The position numbers were made by a program, and so were the translations under genes. A stretch of 60,582 bases of DNA from Rhizobium sp. J15 (GTDB taxonomy: Bacteria; Pseudomonadota; Alphaproteobacteria; Rhizobiales; Rhizobiaceae): positions 1 to 60,582 of the forward strand of contig NZ_NWSX01000035.1 of assembly GCF_002531825.1 (NCBI RefSeq). Reading direction: 5' to 3'. Position 1 is the stretch's first letter. Every line of letters begins with the position of its first letter. The notes under the pieces are model-generated. The model was not told the origin of the DNA and searched no databases. It worked only from the letters and a program-made list of their open reading frames with translations. Shown here one piece after another: positions 17,214 to 25,400 of the stretch.

Positions 17214-18236
17214 ATGAAGAAGATCGGATTTCTCTCGTTCGGGCATTGGACGCCCTCGCCCCAGTCGCAGACGCGCTCGGCGGGTGATGCGCTGCTGCAA
17301 TCGATCGACCTTGCCGTGGCGGCCGAAGAACTCGGCGCCGATGGCGCTTATTTCCGCGTGCACCATTTCGCCCGGCAGCTCGCAGCCCCCTTCCCGTTGC
17401 TGTCGGCCGTCGGCGCCAGGACGAAGCGGATCGAGATCGGCACCGCCGTCATCGACATGCGCTATGAAAACCCGCTCTATATGGCCGAGGATGCGGGTGC
17501 TGCCGATCTCATCGCCGGCGGGCGGCTGCAGCTCGGCATCAGCCGCGGTTCGCCCGAGCAGGTGATCGACGGCTGGCGGCATTTCGGCTACGGCCCGCCG
17601 GAAGGCCAGAGCGACGCCGACATGGCGCGGCGCCACGCCGAAGTCTTTCTCGAAGTGCTGCGCGGTGAAGGTTTCGCCAGGCCGAACCCGCGGCCGATGT
17701 TTCCGAACCCGCCGGGCCTGCTGCGCCTGGAGCCGCATTCGGAGGGCCTGCGCGAGCGGATCTGGTGGGGCGCAAGCTCCAACGCCACCGCCGTCTGGGC
17801 GGCCAGGCTCGGCATGAACCTGCAGAGCTCGACGCTGAAGGACGACGAGACGGGCGAACCCTTCCACGTCCAGCAGGCCGCCCAGATCCGCGCCTACCGC
17901 GAAGCCTGGAAGGAGGCCGGCCATACCCGCCAGCCGCGCGTTTCCGTCAGCCGCAGCATCTTCGCCCTCGTCGACGAGCGCGACCGCGCCTATTTCGGCT
18001 ATGGCGGCGACGAAGGCGACAAGATCGGCTTCATCGACGAGAAGACCCGGGCAATCTTCGGCCGCAGCTACGCCGCCGAGCCGGATCGACTGATCAAGCA
18101 GCTCGCCGAGGACGAGGCGATCGCCGAGGCCGACACGCTGCTGCTCACCGTGCCCAACCAGCTCGGCGTCGAATACAACGCCCATGTCATCGAAGCGATC
18201 CTGACCCACGTCGCGCCGGCGCTCGGCTGGCGGTGA
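17214..18236 (+). CDS. LLM-class flavin-dependent oxidoreductase
   Basis: 340 residues of the bacterial-luciferase-like family. The N-terminus is 'MKKIGFLSFGHWTPSP', followed by 'AEELGADGAYFRVHHFARQ', the barrel strand 'RIEIGTAVIDMRYENPLYMA' and 'AGGRLQLGISRGSPEQ'. The C-terminal part keeps the (beta/alpha)8 outline. Such enzymes use reduced FMN and oxygen to oxidise organic substrates; the substrate is unreadable. The gene stands alone downstream of the RIME-like element and is followed by a perfect hairpin. Length is normal for the family. Confidence 0.88.
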   Translation: MKKIGFLSFGHWTPSPQSQTRSAGDALLQSIDLAVAAEELGADGAYFRVHHFARQLAAPFPLLSAVGARTKRIEIGTAVIDMRYENPLYMAEDAGAADLIAGGRLQLGISRGSPEQVIDGWRHFGYGPPEGQSDADMARRHAEVFLEVLRGEGFARPNPRPMFPNPPGLLRLEPHSEGLRERIWWGASSNATAVWAARLGMNLQSSTLKDDETGEPFHVQQAAQIRAYREAWKEAGHTRQPRVSVSRSIFALVDERDRAYFGYGGDEGDKIGFIDEKTRAIFGRSYAAEPDRLIKQLAEDEAIAEADTLLLTVPNQLGVEYNAHVIEAILTHVAPALGWR

Positions 18237-18302
18237 CGGCTGCGCAAGGCGTGACCGTCGAGCGAGGCATCAGCGCCAGTCGCGGAACGGCGAGGAGCGG
18301 AC

Positions 18303-18321
18303 GTGCCGTGTGACACGGCAC
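18303..18321. terminator. perfect hairpin after LLM oxidoreductase gene
   Basis: gtgccgtg-tga-cacggcac, 8-bp perfect arms, 66 bases past the stop codon. There is no T run, so it is a processing or weak termination hairpin at best. Confidence 0.35.
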
Positions 18322-18506
18322 ACCCTCTCCTCATCACCTGTGCCCCACATACTCATCACGCGCGCAGAAGAGCCCATCTGCAACCCCTCCACCGCATAAA
18401 CCAAGCCTCGGGACCTTCCTGCCTCGCTGGGCGTTGATGGTGCGAACCTTGAATCGGCCGCAGCCCGACCGAATTAAGGCGTAGCCCGAACCGCTCGAGT
18501 TGCCTC

Positions 18507-19412
18507 ATGCCGCGCACGAACCTGAATGACATCCTGATCTTCATGGCCGTCGTCGATGCCGGGAGCTTCGTCGGCGGCGGGCAGGCGATGGGGCTTTCGC
18601 GCTCGGCGGCGGGAAAAGCCGTCATCCGGCTGGAAGACCGCCTCGGCGCCCGCCTGCTCAACCGCACGACGAGAAGCCTGAGCCTGACCGAGGAAGGCCG
18701 CCTTTTCTACGAGCGCGGGCTGCAGATCCTCGCCTCGGTCGACGAGGCCGAAGCGAGTGTCTCGGGCAAGAGCGGCGCGCCGCGCGGCGTGCTCCGCCTT
18801 ACCGCTCCCGATGCTTTCGGCCGCCTCGTCGTGCTGCCCTTGCTCGAAAAATATCTCCGGGCCTGGCCCGACCTGCAGGCAGAGGTGAGCTTCACCGACC
18901 GCCTTGCCGACATCGTCGAGGAGGGTTTCGACCTGGCGATCCGGATCGGCGCGATCCCGGCGGCGGCAGACAGCCGGCTGGTCTCGCGTCTCATCGCCAG
19001 CGACAAGGCGCGGCTCTGCGCCTCGCCCGCCTATCTCGCCGAGCGCGGCGAGCCACGCGATCTCGACGATCTCGCCGCCCATGACTGCCTGTTCTTTGTG
19101 AGCCGCAATCAAAGGCAGGGCTGGCGCTTTCGCGGCGAAGGCGGCGCCTGGGTCAAGGCGCAGGGCCGCAGCCGGCTGCGGCTCGACAATGGCGAGGCGA
19201 TCCGCGACGCCGCTCTCGCCGGCCTCGGCATCGCCCTCCTCCCCGACTTCCTCATCGCCGGCGACCTTACCGCCGGCCGCCTCCGCCAGATCCTGCCCGA
19301 ACTCGAAACCGATGACGCCAGGATCGTGGCGCTCTATCCCGACAAGCGCCTGCTCGAACCACGCGTGCGCGGCTTCATCGACCTGATGGCTGAGGAGCTT
19401 GCGCGCAGCTAG
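18507..19412 (+). CDS. LysR-family transcriptional regulator
   Basis: 301 residues. The N-terminal winged helix ('ILIFMAVVDAGSFVGGGQAM', 'SRSAAGKAVIRLEDRLGARL') is followed by 'LLNRTTRSLSLTEEGRLFYE' and a periplasmic-binding-fold effector domain ('LRLTAPDAFGRLVVLPLL'). This is the CrgA/AaeR-like branch. It is not divergent from an obvious target; upstream lies the LLM oxidoreductase, and its 3' end overlaps the convergent MFS gene by 38 bases. The target is therefore unknown. Confidence 0.92.
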   Translation: MPRTNLNDILIFMAVVDAGSFVGGGQAMGLSRSAAGKAVIRLEDRLGARLLNRTTRSLSLTEEGRLFYERGLQILASVDEAEASVSGKSGAPRGVLRLTAPDAFGRLVVLPLLEKYLRAWPDLQAEVSFTDRLADIVEEGFDLAIRIGAIPAAADSRLVSRLIASDKARLCASPAYLAERGEPRDLDDLAAHDCLFFVSRNQRQGWRFRGEGGAWVKAQGRSRLRLDNGEAIRDAALAGLGIALLPDFLIAGDLTAGRLRQILPELETDDARIVALYPDKRLLEPRVRGFIDLMAEELARS

Positions 19413-20643
19413 AGCCGGATGCTTCAGGCAAGGTCCTGTCAAACCCGCGAAAACTCTTCAGCGCCAGCGGCGCAAGCGTTGCCGCGAGATAGCCGAGCCC
19501 CATCAGAAACAGCGCCGCGGCAAGGCCCAGCGTGCTGATCAGCGCGCCGCCGGCGAGGCCGCCGAAGGGGATGAGGGCGAAGCAGAGGGCGGTGTTCAAG
19601 GCGGTGACGCGGCCGGTCAGCGGCTTGGGGATGCGCTCGAAGATCACCGCCGACAGGATCGGGTTGAGGAAGCCCGACGCGAAGCCTGCGATGGCGAGCG
19701 TCGCAAAGACCAAGCCGATCGGCGCGTCCAGCGCGGGAACGAAAAAGCGCGGAAAGCCGGTCAGCAGGAAAGCCACGGTATAGACCGTCAGGCGCGGCAT
19801 GCGCTCGCCGATCGCCGCGGCAATCGCCGCACCTGCGATCGAAGCGCCGGCGAAGGCGGCGAACATCGCCCCGAGCAGTTCGGGGCCTTGGCCGCTCTCG
19901 CGTGTCCAGACCGGCAGCAGCACCGCATGATAGGCCTGGTCGAAGAGATTGGTGACCGCCACCATGGCGACGATGCTGACGAGCACGGCATCGCCGCGCA
20001 GAAAGCGCCAGCCCTCGCGAAGATCGTCGAGATAGGAAGCCCGTTCGGCCGGTCGCGTATCGGGCGCGCGCCGCGTGCCGGGTATGCCCACGGCAACGAT
20101 CAGCGCGGAGGCGGCGAAGGTGGCGGCATTGACGAGCAGCGCCTGGCCGGGGCCGATCAGCCCGATCAGCGCGCCGGCGCCGGCCGCTCCCGCCGTCGAG
20201 GCCAGCCGCTCGATGGCGCTGGCGACGCCGGTCACCCGTTCGAGCGGCACGCCGGCGAGCGTCGCGATATCGGGAACCATCGCCTGCTTGGCGGCATCGG
20301 AAGGGCCGCGCAGCACGCCCATGGCAAAGACCAGCGGCAGCAGCACCGGCATCCCAAGCAGGCCGAAGAGATCGAGAAGCGGCACCAGGGCAACCACGGC
20401 CACCGAGGCGGTGTCCGAGATGATGGCGACGCGCTTGGCGCCGGCGCGGTCGATCAGCGGCCCGCCGAGCGCCTTGGCGACGACATAGGGCAGCATCTCC
20501 ACCATCGCCGTCAGTCCCGTCAGCACGGGACTGCCCGTCGTGCTCAGCACCAGCCAGGGAATGGCGATGGTCGAAAGCCGCGTGCCGGAGAGCGAGAATG
20601 TCTCGGCGGCGGCAAGCGCCAGGAACGGCCCGCCCCGTCTCAC
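19375..20643 (-). CDS. MFS transporter
   Basis: 422 residues with about twelve hydrophobic segments, including 'AIPWLVLSTTGSPVLTGL' and the loop-2 type motif 'GGPLIDRAGAKRVAIISD', as in MFS drug efflux (MFS_3/enterobactin-exporter-like) proteins. It begins with GTG at 20643, which overlaps the stop of the ArsR-type gene (GTGA), so the two are translationally coupled. The operon is preceded by a 40-base palindrome at 21301-21340, and the regulator probably represses this exporter until its ligand appears. The 3' end overlaps the LysR gene on the other strand. The substrate is unknown. Confidence 0.88.
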   Translation of the reverse strand: MRRGGPFLALAAAETFSLSGTRLSTIAIPWLVLSTTGSPVLTGLTAMVEMLPYVVAKALGGPLIDRAGAKRVAIISDTASVAVVALVPLLDLFGLLGMPVLLPLVFAMGVLRGPSDAAKQAMVPDIATLAGVPLERVTGVASAIERLASTAGAAGAGALIGLIGPGQALLVNAATFAASALIVAVGIPGTRRAPDTRPAERASYLDDLREGWRFLRGDAVLVSIVAMVAVTNLFDQAYHAVLLPVWTRESGQGPELLGAMFAAFAGASIAGAAIAAAIGERMPRLTVYTVAFLLTGFPRFFVPALDAPIGLVFATLAIAGFASGFLNPILSAVIFERIPKPLTGRVTALNTALCFALIPFGGLAGGALISTLGLAAALFLMGLGYLAATLAPLALKSFRGFDRTLPEASGSSCAQAPQPSGR

Positions 20644-21281
20644 GGTTCGCCCTCGCCTTCGCGATGCGGCAGGCGACCGGGATAGGGAAAGGCGTGCAGC
20701 ATGACATAGAAGGGAACCATGCCGGCTTCCTGCGACGCCGCCTCCCCCAGCCGCGGAGCCGCCTGCATCGCCTCCAGAATGATCTCCCTCAGCCGTTTCG
20801 TCAGAGCCTCGGCCTGATCAGCCGTCATCGGGATGATGATGTCGTCGGCAGCCGTCGCCTTGCGCCATTCGGCCGGCAGCTCGGCATATTCCTCCAGCGC
20901 CTGCTGCATCTGGCCGACCTGCAGCGTGAGTGCGGCCTGATTGAAGGCGATGTCGAGATCGAGCGCCTCCCCTTCGGCCTCGCTCGGCGGCACCGAGGTC
21001 AGCTCGTGGCTGGCGCGCCACCAGCGGTCGCGCCGCGAGCCATGCGGCGCCTCCTCGATGAAGCCGTATTGGGCGAGCTGGCGCAGATGATAGCTCGTCG
21101 CCCCGCTGTTCAGGCCGAGCCGCGCGGCAAGCTGCGTCGCCGTGGCAGGCCCATCGATCCGGAGCATGCCGAGCATGCGCAGCCGCATGGGATGCGCCAG
21201 CGCCTTCAGCGCGGTCGGTTCGGGCACGACCCGGCTGACGGCGCGGGCATCTGCGGCAGGTTCATGGTGCGGATGTTTCAT
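20640..21281 (-). CDS. ArsR-like winged-helix regulator of the MFS operon
   Basis: 213 residues. The N-terminal HTH is of the ArsR/HTH_20 kind: 'EPTALKALAHPMRLRMLGML', 'TATQLAARLGLNSGATSYHL' and 'RQLAQYGFIEEAPHG'. The C-terminal half is helical and resembles proteins often found before MFS exporters; no metal-binding cysteines are present, so an organic ligand is more likely than a metal. The ATG at 21281 is chosen because an upstream extension would cross the operator. The strong inverted repeat immediately upstream (21301-21340) suggests autoregulation of the regulator-transporter operon. Confidence 0.87.
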   Translation of the reverse strand: MKHPHHEPAADARAVSRVVPEPTALKALAHPMRLRMLGMLRIDGPATATQLAARLGLNSGATSYHLRQLAQYGFIEEAPHGSRRDRWWRASHELTSVPPSEAEGEALDLDIAFNQAALTLQVGQMQQALEEYAELPAEWRKATAADDIIIPMTADQAEALTKRLREIILEAMQAAPRLGEAASQEAGMVPFYVMLHAFPYPGRLPHREGEGEP

Positions 21282-21300
21282 GCGCCAAGCATATAACTGC

Positions 21301-21340
21301 AAACATATCTTTGCAAAGCTTTCTTTGCGAAAATATGTTT
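21301..21340. promoter_or_regulatory. 40-base palindromic operator
   Basis: Arms aaacatatctttgcaaag and ctttgcgaaaatatgttt (16 of 18 positions complementary) flank a cttt spacer. The palindrome sits 19 bases upstream of the ArsR-like start and in the gap behind the cyclase stop. A+T-rich inverted repeats of this size next to an ArsR-type gene are normally its own operator. Confidence 0.7.
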
Positions 21341-21345
21341 CGGCC

Positions 21346-22437
21346 TCACACCTCGGCCAAGGTGAAGACCGCGCAAGGCTCGGCGATGCCGCGCAGGGCG
21401 TGCTCGCCGAGCGGCGCCAGCGTGGCCTCGGTGTTTTCGGCCACCGCACCCGAGATCAGCACGCTGCGGCCGAGCGGCTTGCAGAGCCCTTCCAGGCGGC
21501 TGACCAGATTGACCGCCGGGCCGATGGCGGTGAAATCCAGCCGGTCGGCCGCACCGATATTGCCCCAGAGGATCTCGCCGAAATGCAGTGCGGCGCCGAA
21601 GGGCAGCGGCGCCAGCCCCTCGGCCTCACGCATCCGGTCGAGATGAATCATGCCGGCGCGGCTGGCCGCGACCGCCCTCAGCGCCGCCTCGCAAGCCTCG
21701 TGATCGCCTCGCCCATCTGCGCCTGTCGTGACGGGAAAGATCGCCAGCACGCCGTCGCCGATGAATTTCAGCACCTCGCCGCCGAAGGCATGCACGGCGC
21801 CGGCGACGCGGTCGAAATAGGCGTCGAGCGCGGCAATCATCGCATGCGGCTCGGTGACCTGGGAAAGCGCGGTGAAATCCCGCAGATCGGCGCAGAGAAG
21901 AGCGGCGCGGATGGTTTCGCCGGTGCCGCGGGCGAGCGCGCCCGATTGAACCCGGGCCGCGCTGCGCCGGCCGAGATAGGCTTCGAGCAGCGCCGTCCGC
22001 GCCTCCCGCGCCGCCAGCGCGGCAAGCGGGGCGGCGGCAAAACGCGCGACCTCCCGCAGCCGGGCGACGGCGTCAGGAGTAAAAGCGTCCGCCCCTGCCC
22101 CGTTGCTTATGCCCGCCCAGCCGAGCAGCGGCCCGTCCTCGGAAGCGCCGATCCGCTCCTCCCACACCGGCCCGAGCCCGGCCAGCCATTCGCGCCCGGC
22201 ATCGCTGCGCGGTGCTGCGGCAAAGGCGAGCGCCTCGATGACCGCCCCGGTCTCGGCCCGCCACAGCCAGGTGCGCCGGGCAATGATCGGATGCGGCACC
22301 GAAAGCGTCAGCGCGCCGCCGGAAACCGGCAGGCCTTCGGCAAGCAGCCGGCGCCCGAGCTCGGCCAGAAACCGTTCGGGACCGGGCGACACCGCAGCCT
22401 CGTCAACCAGCCAGGCAAGGGAGGAAGGCAAATCCAT
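21346..22437 (-). CDS. class III adenylate/guanylate cyclase
   Basis: 363 residues. The N-terminal half (about 1-170) is an unrecognised regulatory domain. The C-terminal half is a class III cyclase: the first metal Asp is in 'ALLCADLRDFTALSQ', the second in 'EVLKFIGDGVLAIFP', and 'RLDFTAIGPAVNLVSRLEGL' carries the region that usually holds the base-recognising Asp and the transition-state Asn/Arg. No membrane helix is seen, so it is cytosolic. It makes a cyclic nucleotide, probably cAMP. The gene is preceded by a 9-bp-arm palindrome at 22459-22482. Rhizobia carry many such cyclases with separate inputs. Confidence 0.9.
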   Translation of the reverse strand: MDLPSSLAWLVDEAAVSPGPERFLAELGRRLLAEGLPVSGGALTLSVPHPIIARRTWLWRAETGAVIEALAFAAAPRSDAGREWLAGLGPVWEERIGASEDGPLLGWAGISNGAGADAFTPDAVARLREVARFAAAPLAALAAREARTALLEAYLGRRSAARVQSGALARGTGETIRAALLCADLRDFTALSQVTEPHAMIAALDAYFDRVAGAVHAFGGEVLKFIGDGVLAIFPVTTGADGRGDHEACEAALRAVAASRAGMIHLDRMREAEGLAPLPFGAALHFGEILWGNIGAADRLDFTAIGPAVNLVSRLEGLCKPLGRSVLISGAVAENTEATLAPLGEHALRGIAEPCAVFTLAEV

Positions 22438-22458
22438 ATGTTAACATCGCATCGCCAT

Positions 22459-22482
22459 GGAGTGTTCGCAAGTGAACACTCC
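22459..22482. promoter_or_regulatory. perfect inverted repeat upstream of cyclase gene
   Basis: ggagtgttc-gcaagt-gaacactcc lies 22 bases upstream of the cyclase start. It could be an operator for the cyclase gene or for the divergent small gene at 22746. Spacing and symmetry do not fit the rhizobial LexA direct repeat. Confidence 0.4.
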
Positions 22483-22745
22483 GCAGCCCGGCAGGACAGC
22501 GCCCAGGCATCCGCGGGCGGATGCTACCGCGGCCTATCGGCGCCAGCCCCAGGCCATTCGCCGCGACGCTCCCGCATCCCCGAATCTCTTCCCGGAGTCA
22601 CCCCGTCACCCCTGTCAACCCCGCCACCGAAAAACCCTGTTGAAAACCCGCCTCTTCGGTGGAAAACAACCAGATATACACCTTTGGATTGCGGGACATT
22701 CGTTTCATTATGTGCCAGCCTGTCCTTAGCGATTGAGGGGTTGCT

Positions 22746-22970
22746 ATGGGCACGACATTCTGGCCGAAAGATCCGCTGGACGGGAATGACATGACGCTGC
22801 TGACGACGATCCTGCGGCGGTGGTGCGCGCGCTATGAGATCGAGTTCACCGCGGAAGAGAGCAAGCGGAAGGCGAAGGAACTCGTCGAATGGTTCGAGTT
22901 CGGCGTCAAGGATCCGATCGAGCTCGAAGAGCTGATTGACGGCAAGCACTGGCTGGTCAGCCGGATCTGA
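22746..22970 (+). CDS. small conserved-looking protein, unknown
   Basis: 74 residues, acidic and helical: 'LTTILRRWCARYEIEFTAEE' and 'ELVEWFEFGVKDPIELEELI'. It shows good codon bias and a clean ATG start behind a gaggggt-type site, so it is probably a real gene. No domain is recognised. It is divergent from the class III cyclase, and the 308-base gap between them contains a palindrome. The layout alone does not indicate a role. Confidence 0.65.
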   Translation: MGTTFWPKDPLDGNDMTLLTTILRRWCARYEIEFTAEESKRKAKELVEWFEFGVKDPIELEELIDGKHWLVSRI

Positions 22971-22999
22971 CCTGGGCGCAATTACAGTTTCCAAAAGAA

Positions 23000-23028
23000 A
23001 AGGCCGGGCGAAACATCGCACCGGCCTT
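23000..23028 (-). terminator. intrinsic terminator for the GCG_CRPN-like gene
   Basis: An 8-bp stem (aaggccgg/ccggcctt) with a 13-base loop. On the minus strand it is followed by a T-rich run (ttttctttt), fitting termination of the gene that ends at 23055. Confidence 0.65.
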
Positions 23029-23054
23029 CGTTCGTCAGCCTCATGCCGAGGCTT

Positions 23055-23390
23055 TTAGTAGTCGTCCCGCCAACGGCGCTCGCGATCCCAGCGCCGCTCA
23101 TGGCGCCAGCGCGGGCCGTCCCAGTCGCGGTGGCGGCGTTCCCAGCCCCAGCGGGGCGGACCACCATAGAAAGCCACCGGCGGCGGGCGGCGCCAGTTGC
23201 GGCGGCATTCGCCCCAGCGCGTCAGGTGCCAGCCGCGGCCGCAGGCGTAGTCGACCTTGGTGACATCGCCCTTCGTGACATCGCTCGCGATCTTGCTCGG
23301 GACGTCGATTGTTCCCATCGGCATCGCCTGCGCTGTGCCGATCGAGAGGCTGCCAGCGAGCAAGGCAGCCGCGATAGAAAGTGCCTTCAT
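23055..23390 (-). CDS. small secreted Arg/Trp-rich protein (GCG_CRPN type)
   Basis: 111 residues. The signal peptide is MKALSIAAALLAGSLSIGTA(QA). The mature protein contains 'DYACGRGWHLTRWGECRRNW', the cysteine-glycine-tryptophan segment of the rhizobial GCG_CRPN group, and then a strongly basic tail rich in Arg, Trp and Asp (repeated ERRWxR-like units). It is presumably periplasmic or surface-associated; its function is unknown. The ATG at 23390 is chosen because it begins the signal peptide and has a ggag site. Confidence 0.78.
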   Translation of the reverse strand: MKALSIAAALLAGSLSIGTAQAMPMGTIDVPSKIASDVTKGDVTKVDYACGRGWHLTRWGECRRNWRRPPPVAFYGGPPRWGWERRHRDWDGPRWRHERRWDRERRWRDDY

Positions 23391-23493
23391 CGAAAACTCC
23401 ATTTCATCCAGCCGCACTCACCTTAGGGCTGCCAAATTGAACTGGAGATGAACCGGGCATTCATGTTTGCAGGAGAAAAAACCGTGCTTTTCG

Positions 23494-23525
23494 ACGGCCG
23501 ATCGCAGCGCCGTCCGGCCGTTTTT
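23494..23525 (+). terminator. terminator-like hairpin
   Basis: A 7-bp stem (acggccg/cggccgt) followed by ttttt on the plus strand. A second, smaller hairpin with a T6 run can form on the minus strand just beside it (to about 23476), so the site may end the SRPBCC transcript arriving from 23575. Confidence 0.45.
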
Positions 23526-23574
23526 CCCGCAGCGGCAAGCGCTTGGCAAGCGCCCCGCGCGCCCGGAAAATCGT

Positions 23575-24021
23575 TCATGTCCTGCCGTAAAAAGGATCCG
23601 GACCCGGATCGCGCCCGGCGGCGACCGCGGTGAGCCGCCCGAGATAATGCGCCCAGCCCTCGGCATGGCCGGCGCACTGCTCCTCGCTCGGCAGGCCGCT
23701 ATGGGTGAGTCGCAACAGCGTCCCATCCGGCTGTTCGATCAGGTCGATCTCGACCAGGCTGGAGCCCGGCGGCACCACCTCGCTGCCGTCCCATCCGAAG
23801 CTGTAGGCAAGGCGATGCACCGGCACCACCTCGCGGAAAGAGCCCCTGGCGAAGCGGGCGCCGGTGACATTGACGAGATAGAGCCCGCCCGGCTCCGGCT
23901 CGATCTCCGCCTGCGTTCCCATCCAGCGGAGAATCTTCTCCGGATCGGTCATCAGCGCAAACACCGCCGCCGGCGGCGCCGCAATATGCGCCTCGCGGCG
24001 CACGACGAAAGACTCTGGCAT
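23575..24021 (-). CDS. SRPBCC/AHSA1-like protein
   Basis: 148 residues of the START/Bet v1-like superfamily, Aha1 branch: 'VVRREAHIAAPPAAVFALMT', 'ILRWMGTQAEIEPEPGGLY', 'GWDGSEVVPPGSSLVEI', and a C-terminal helix ('HAEGWAHYLGRLTAVAAG'). Such proteins hold hydrophobic ligands in a cavity, and the ligand is not predictable. The ATG at 24021 has a gggagg site. It stands alone, about 230 bases from the next RIME-like element. Confidence 0.88.
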   Translation of the reverse strand: MPESFVVRREAHIAAPPAAVFALMTDPEKILRWMGTQAEIEPEPGGLYLVNVTGARFARGSFREVVPVHRLAYSFGWDGSEVVPPGSSLVEIDLIEQPDGTLLRLTHSGLPSEEQCAGHAEGWAHYLGRLTAVAAGRDPGPDPFYGRT

Positions 24022-24252
24022 GCCTCCCTCCCATGATGGCCACGGCCCGCCCCGCCTCATGCAGGAACGGCGCGTCATGCTGTTTCGGCGTGAATGTCCT
24101 CATGGAGGCATGTAGGCGGAGGTGCGCGCTGAGCAAGGGCGATGGAAGCCGCTCCTCGCATCGTCGGCACCGGTGCCGCTACTAAACGTCGCAACGCCAC
24201 TCGTCATTGTGCACTTCGCTTCCGCTCCGTGCATTCGCGGCTCGGCCGCTCA

Positions 24253-24416
24253 CCCCCTCATCTGCCTGCCGGCATCTTCTCCCCGCCGGGGAGAAGCGGA
24301 ATCACCGCAACGTCTCGCTCCCTTTGGAACGTTCGCAATGGAATGAAGACCCGTGCGGCTTGCTCCCCCTTCGCCCCAGCGGGGAGAAGATGCCCGTTAG
24401 GGCAGATGAGGGGGGT
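24253..24416. repeat. RIME-like element, 'ccggca' arm variant
   Basis: The left arm is ccccctcatctgcctgccgg, then ctccccgccggggag; the right half is gccccagcggggagaagat and a shortened arm ending gcagatgagggggg. It belongs to the sub-type shared with 56608. Confidence 0.8.
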
Positions 24417-24598
24417 GAGGAGCGAAGCGACGAACGCCTTGAGCGGCAAGCGAAAGGCAAGCGGCTTCCATCACGCCTATGGATAGGTGGGTGGAAGACG
24501 ATCAGCCGAAGCATGCCTCCCTGAGATTGCGGCCACCCCCGCCACCAAACCAATTCCCCCTATTGCCAGCCCGCCGCCTTGCCCCTATTGTCGCGCCG

Positions 24599-24737
24599 TT
24601 CTCAGGGCGGGGTGAAAGTCCCTACCGGCGGTATGCAGTTTCGATTGCGAGCCCGCGAGCGCCTTCTCCAGGGAAGGGTCAGCAGATCAGGTGAGATGCC
24701 TGAGCCGACGGTCATAGTCCGGATGAAAGAGAACGCG
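24599..24737 (+). promoter_or_regulatory. FMN riboswitch (RFN element)
   Basis: The conserved RFN blocks occur in order: 'agggcggggtgaaagtccc', 'taccggcggtatgcag', 'gcccgcgagcg', 'ggtcagcagatcaggtgag', 'ccgacggtcatagtccgg' and 'atgaaagagaacg'. It ends about 80 bases upstream of the lumazine synthase ATG, so FMN should lower expression of that gene, probably at translation because no terminator stem with a T run is seen before the start. Confidence 0.97.
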
Positions 24738-24818
24738 CGTTCCTGCTGCCCTCGCCGGCAGCCGGTGAACGTTCGTGATCGCCTTGGGTGACGTGTCTGT
24801 ACGCCAAAGGAGATTACT

Positions 24819-25253
24819 ATGACACCCACCCGTTATGCCTTCGTCAAAGCCGGCTGGCACGCCGATATCGTCGACCGTGCGCTCGAAGGTTTCCAGCAGC
24901 TTATTCCAGCCGAGCAGATCGACGTTTTCGACGTTCCTGGCGCATTCGAAATGCCGCTGCTGTCGCGCGATCTTGCCGCGACCGGCCGCTATGCCGCCGT
25001 CATCGCCGCTGCCTTCGTCGTCGATGGCGGGATCTACCGTCACGAATTCGTCGCCCAGGCCGTCGTCGATGGCCTGATGCGCGCCGGCATGGATACCGGC
25101 GTCCCGGTTCTGTCGGTCTCGCTCACCCCGCATCACTATCAGGAAACCGAGCACCACACGCAGATCTACCGCGCGCATTTCGTCGAGAAAGGCCGCGAGG
25201 CGGCCCGCGCCGCCCTGATGATCGGCAAAACGCGTGCCGCTCTTGCGGCGTAA
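24819..25253 (+). CDS. ribH2: 6,7-dimethyl-8-ribityllumazine synthase, type II
   Basis: 144 residues. The enzyme condenses 5-amino-6-ribitylaminouracil with dihydroxybutanone phosphate, the penultimate step of riboflavin synthesis. Recognisable parts are 'YAFVKAGWHADIVDRALEGF' (substrate-stacking Trp of the type II family), 'DVFDVPGAFEMPLLSR', 'AAFVVDGGIYRHEFVA' and 'LTPHHYQETEHH', which replaces the usual GVLT/E-N-x-E-Q-A region of type I. Type II enzymes (Brucella RibH2-like) form decamers. It is a single gene directly under an FMN riboswitch and is followed by a strong hairpin at 25268; no other rib gene is nearby. Confidence 0.95.
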   Translation: MTPTRYAFVKAGWHADIVDRALEGFQQLIPAEQIDVFDVPGAFEMPLLSRDLAATGRYAAVIAAAFVVDGGIYRHEFVAQAVVDGLMRAGMDTGVPVLSVSLTPHHYQETEHHTQIYRAHFVEKGREAARAALMIGKTRAALAA

Positions 25254-25267
25254 GGAACTGCACAGCT

Positions 25268-25298
25268 GACGGCGGGACCAGCCCGCCGTCTTCTCCTT
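25268..25298 (+). terminator. intrinsic terminator of ribH2
   Basis: A 9-bp perfect stem (gacggcggg/cccgccgtc) with loop accag, followed by ttctcctt, 15 bases after the ribH2 stop. Confidence 0.75.
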
Positions 25299-25400
25299 GC
25301 CAAGGGAAGAATTGATTCGACGCCCTGCCGGCGCTGTGGTCCACTCGCCCCCGACATGTATCGCCATTCTTAACGCGTCCAAACCTTGAGGGAGCTGAAG

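Noticed and set aside
22459..22482. LexA (SOS) box before the cyclase gene
   Set aside because: The rhizobial LexA site is a GTTC-N7-GTTC direct repeat. This sequence is an inverted repeat with a six-base centre.
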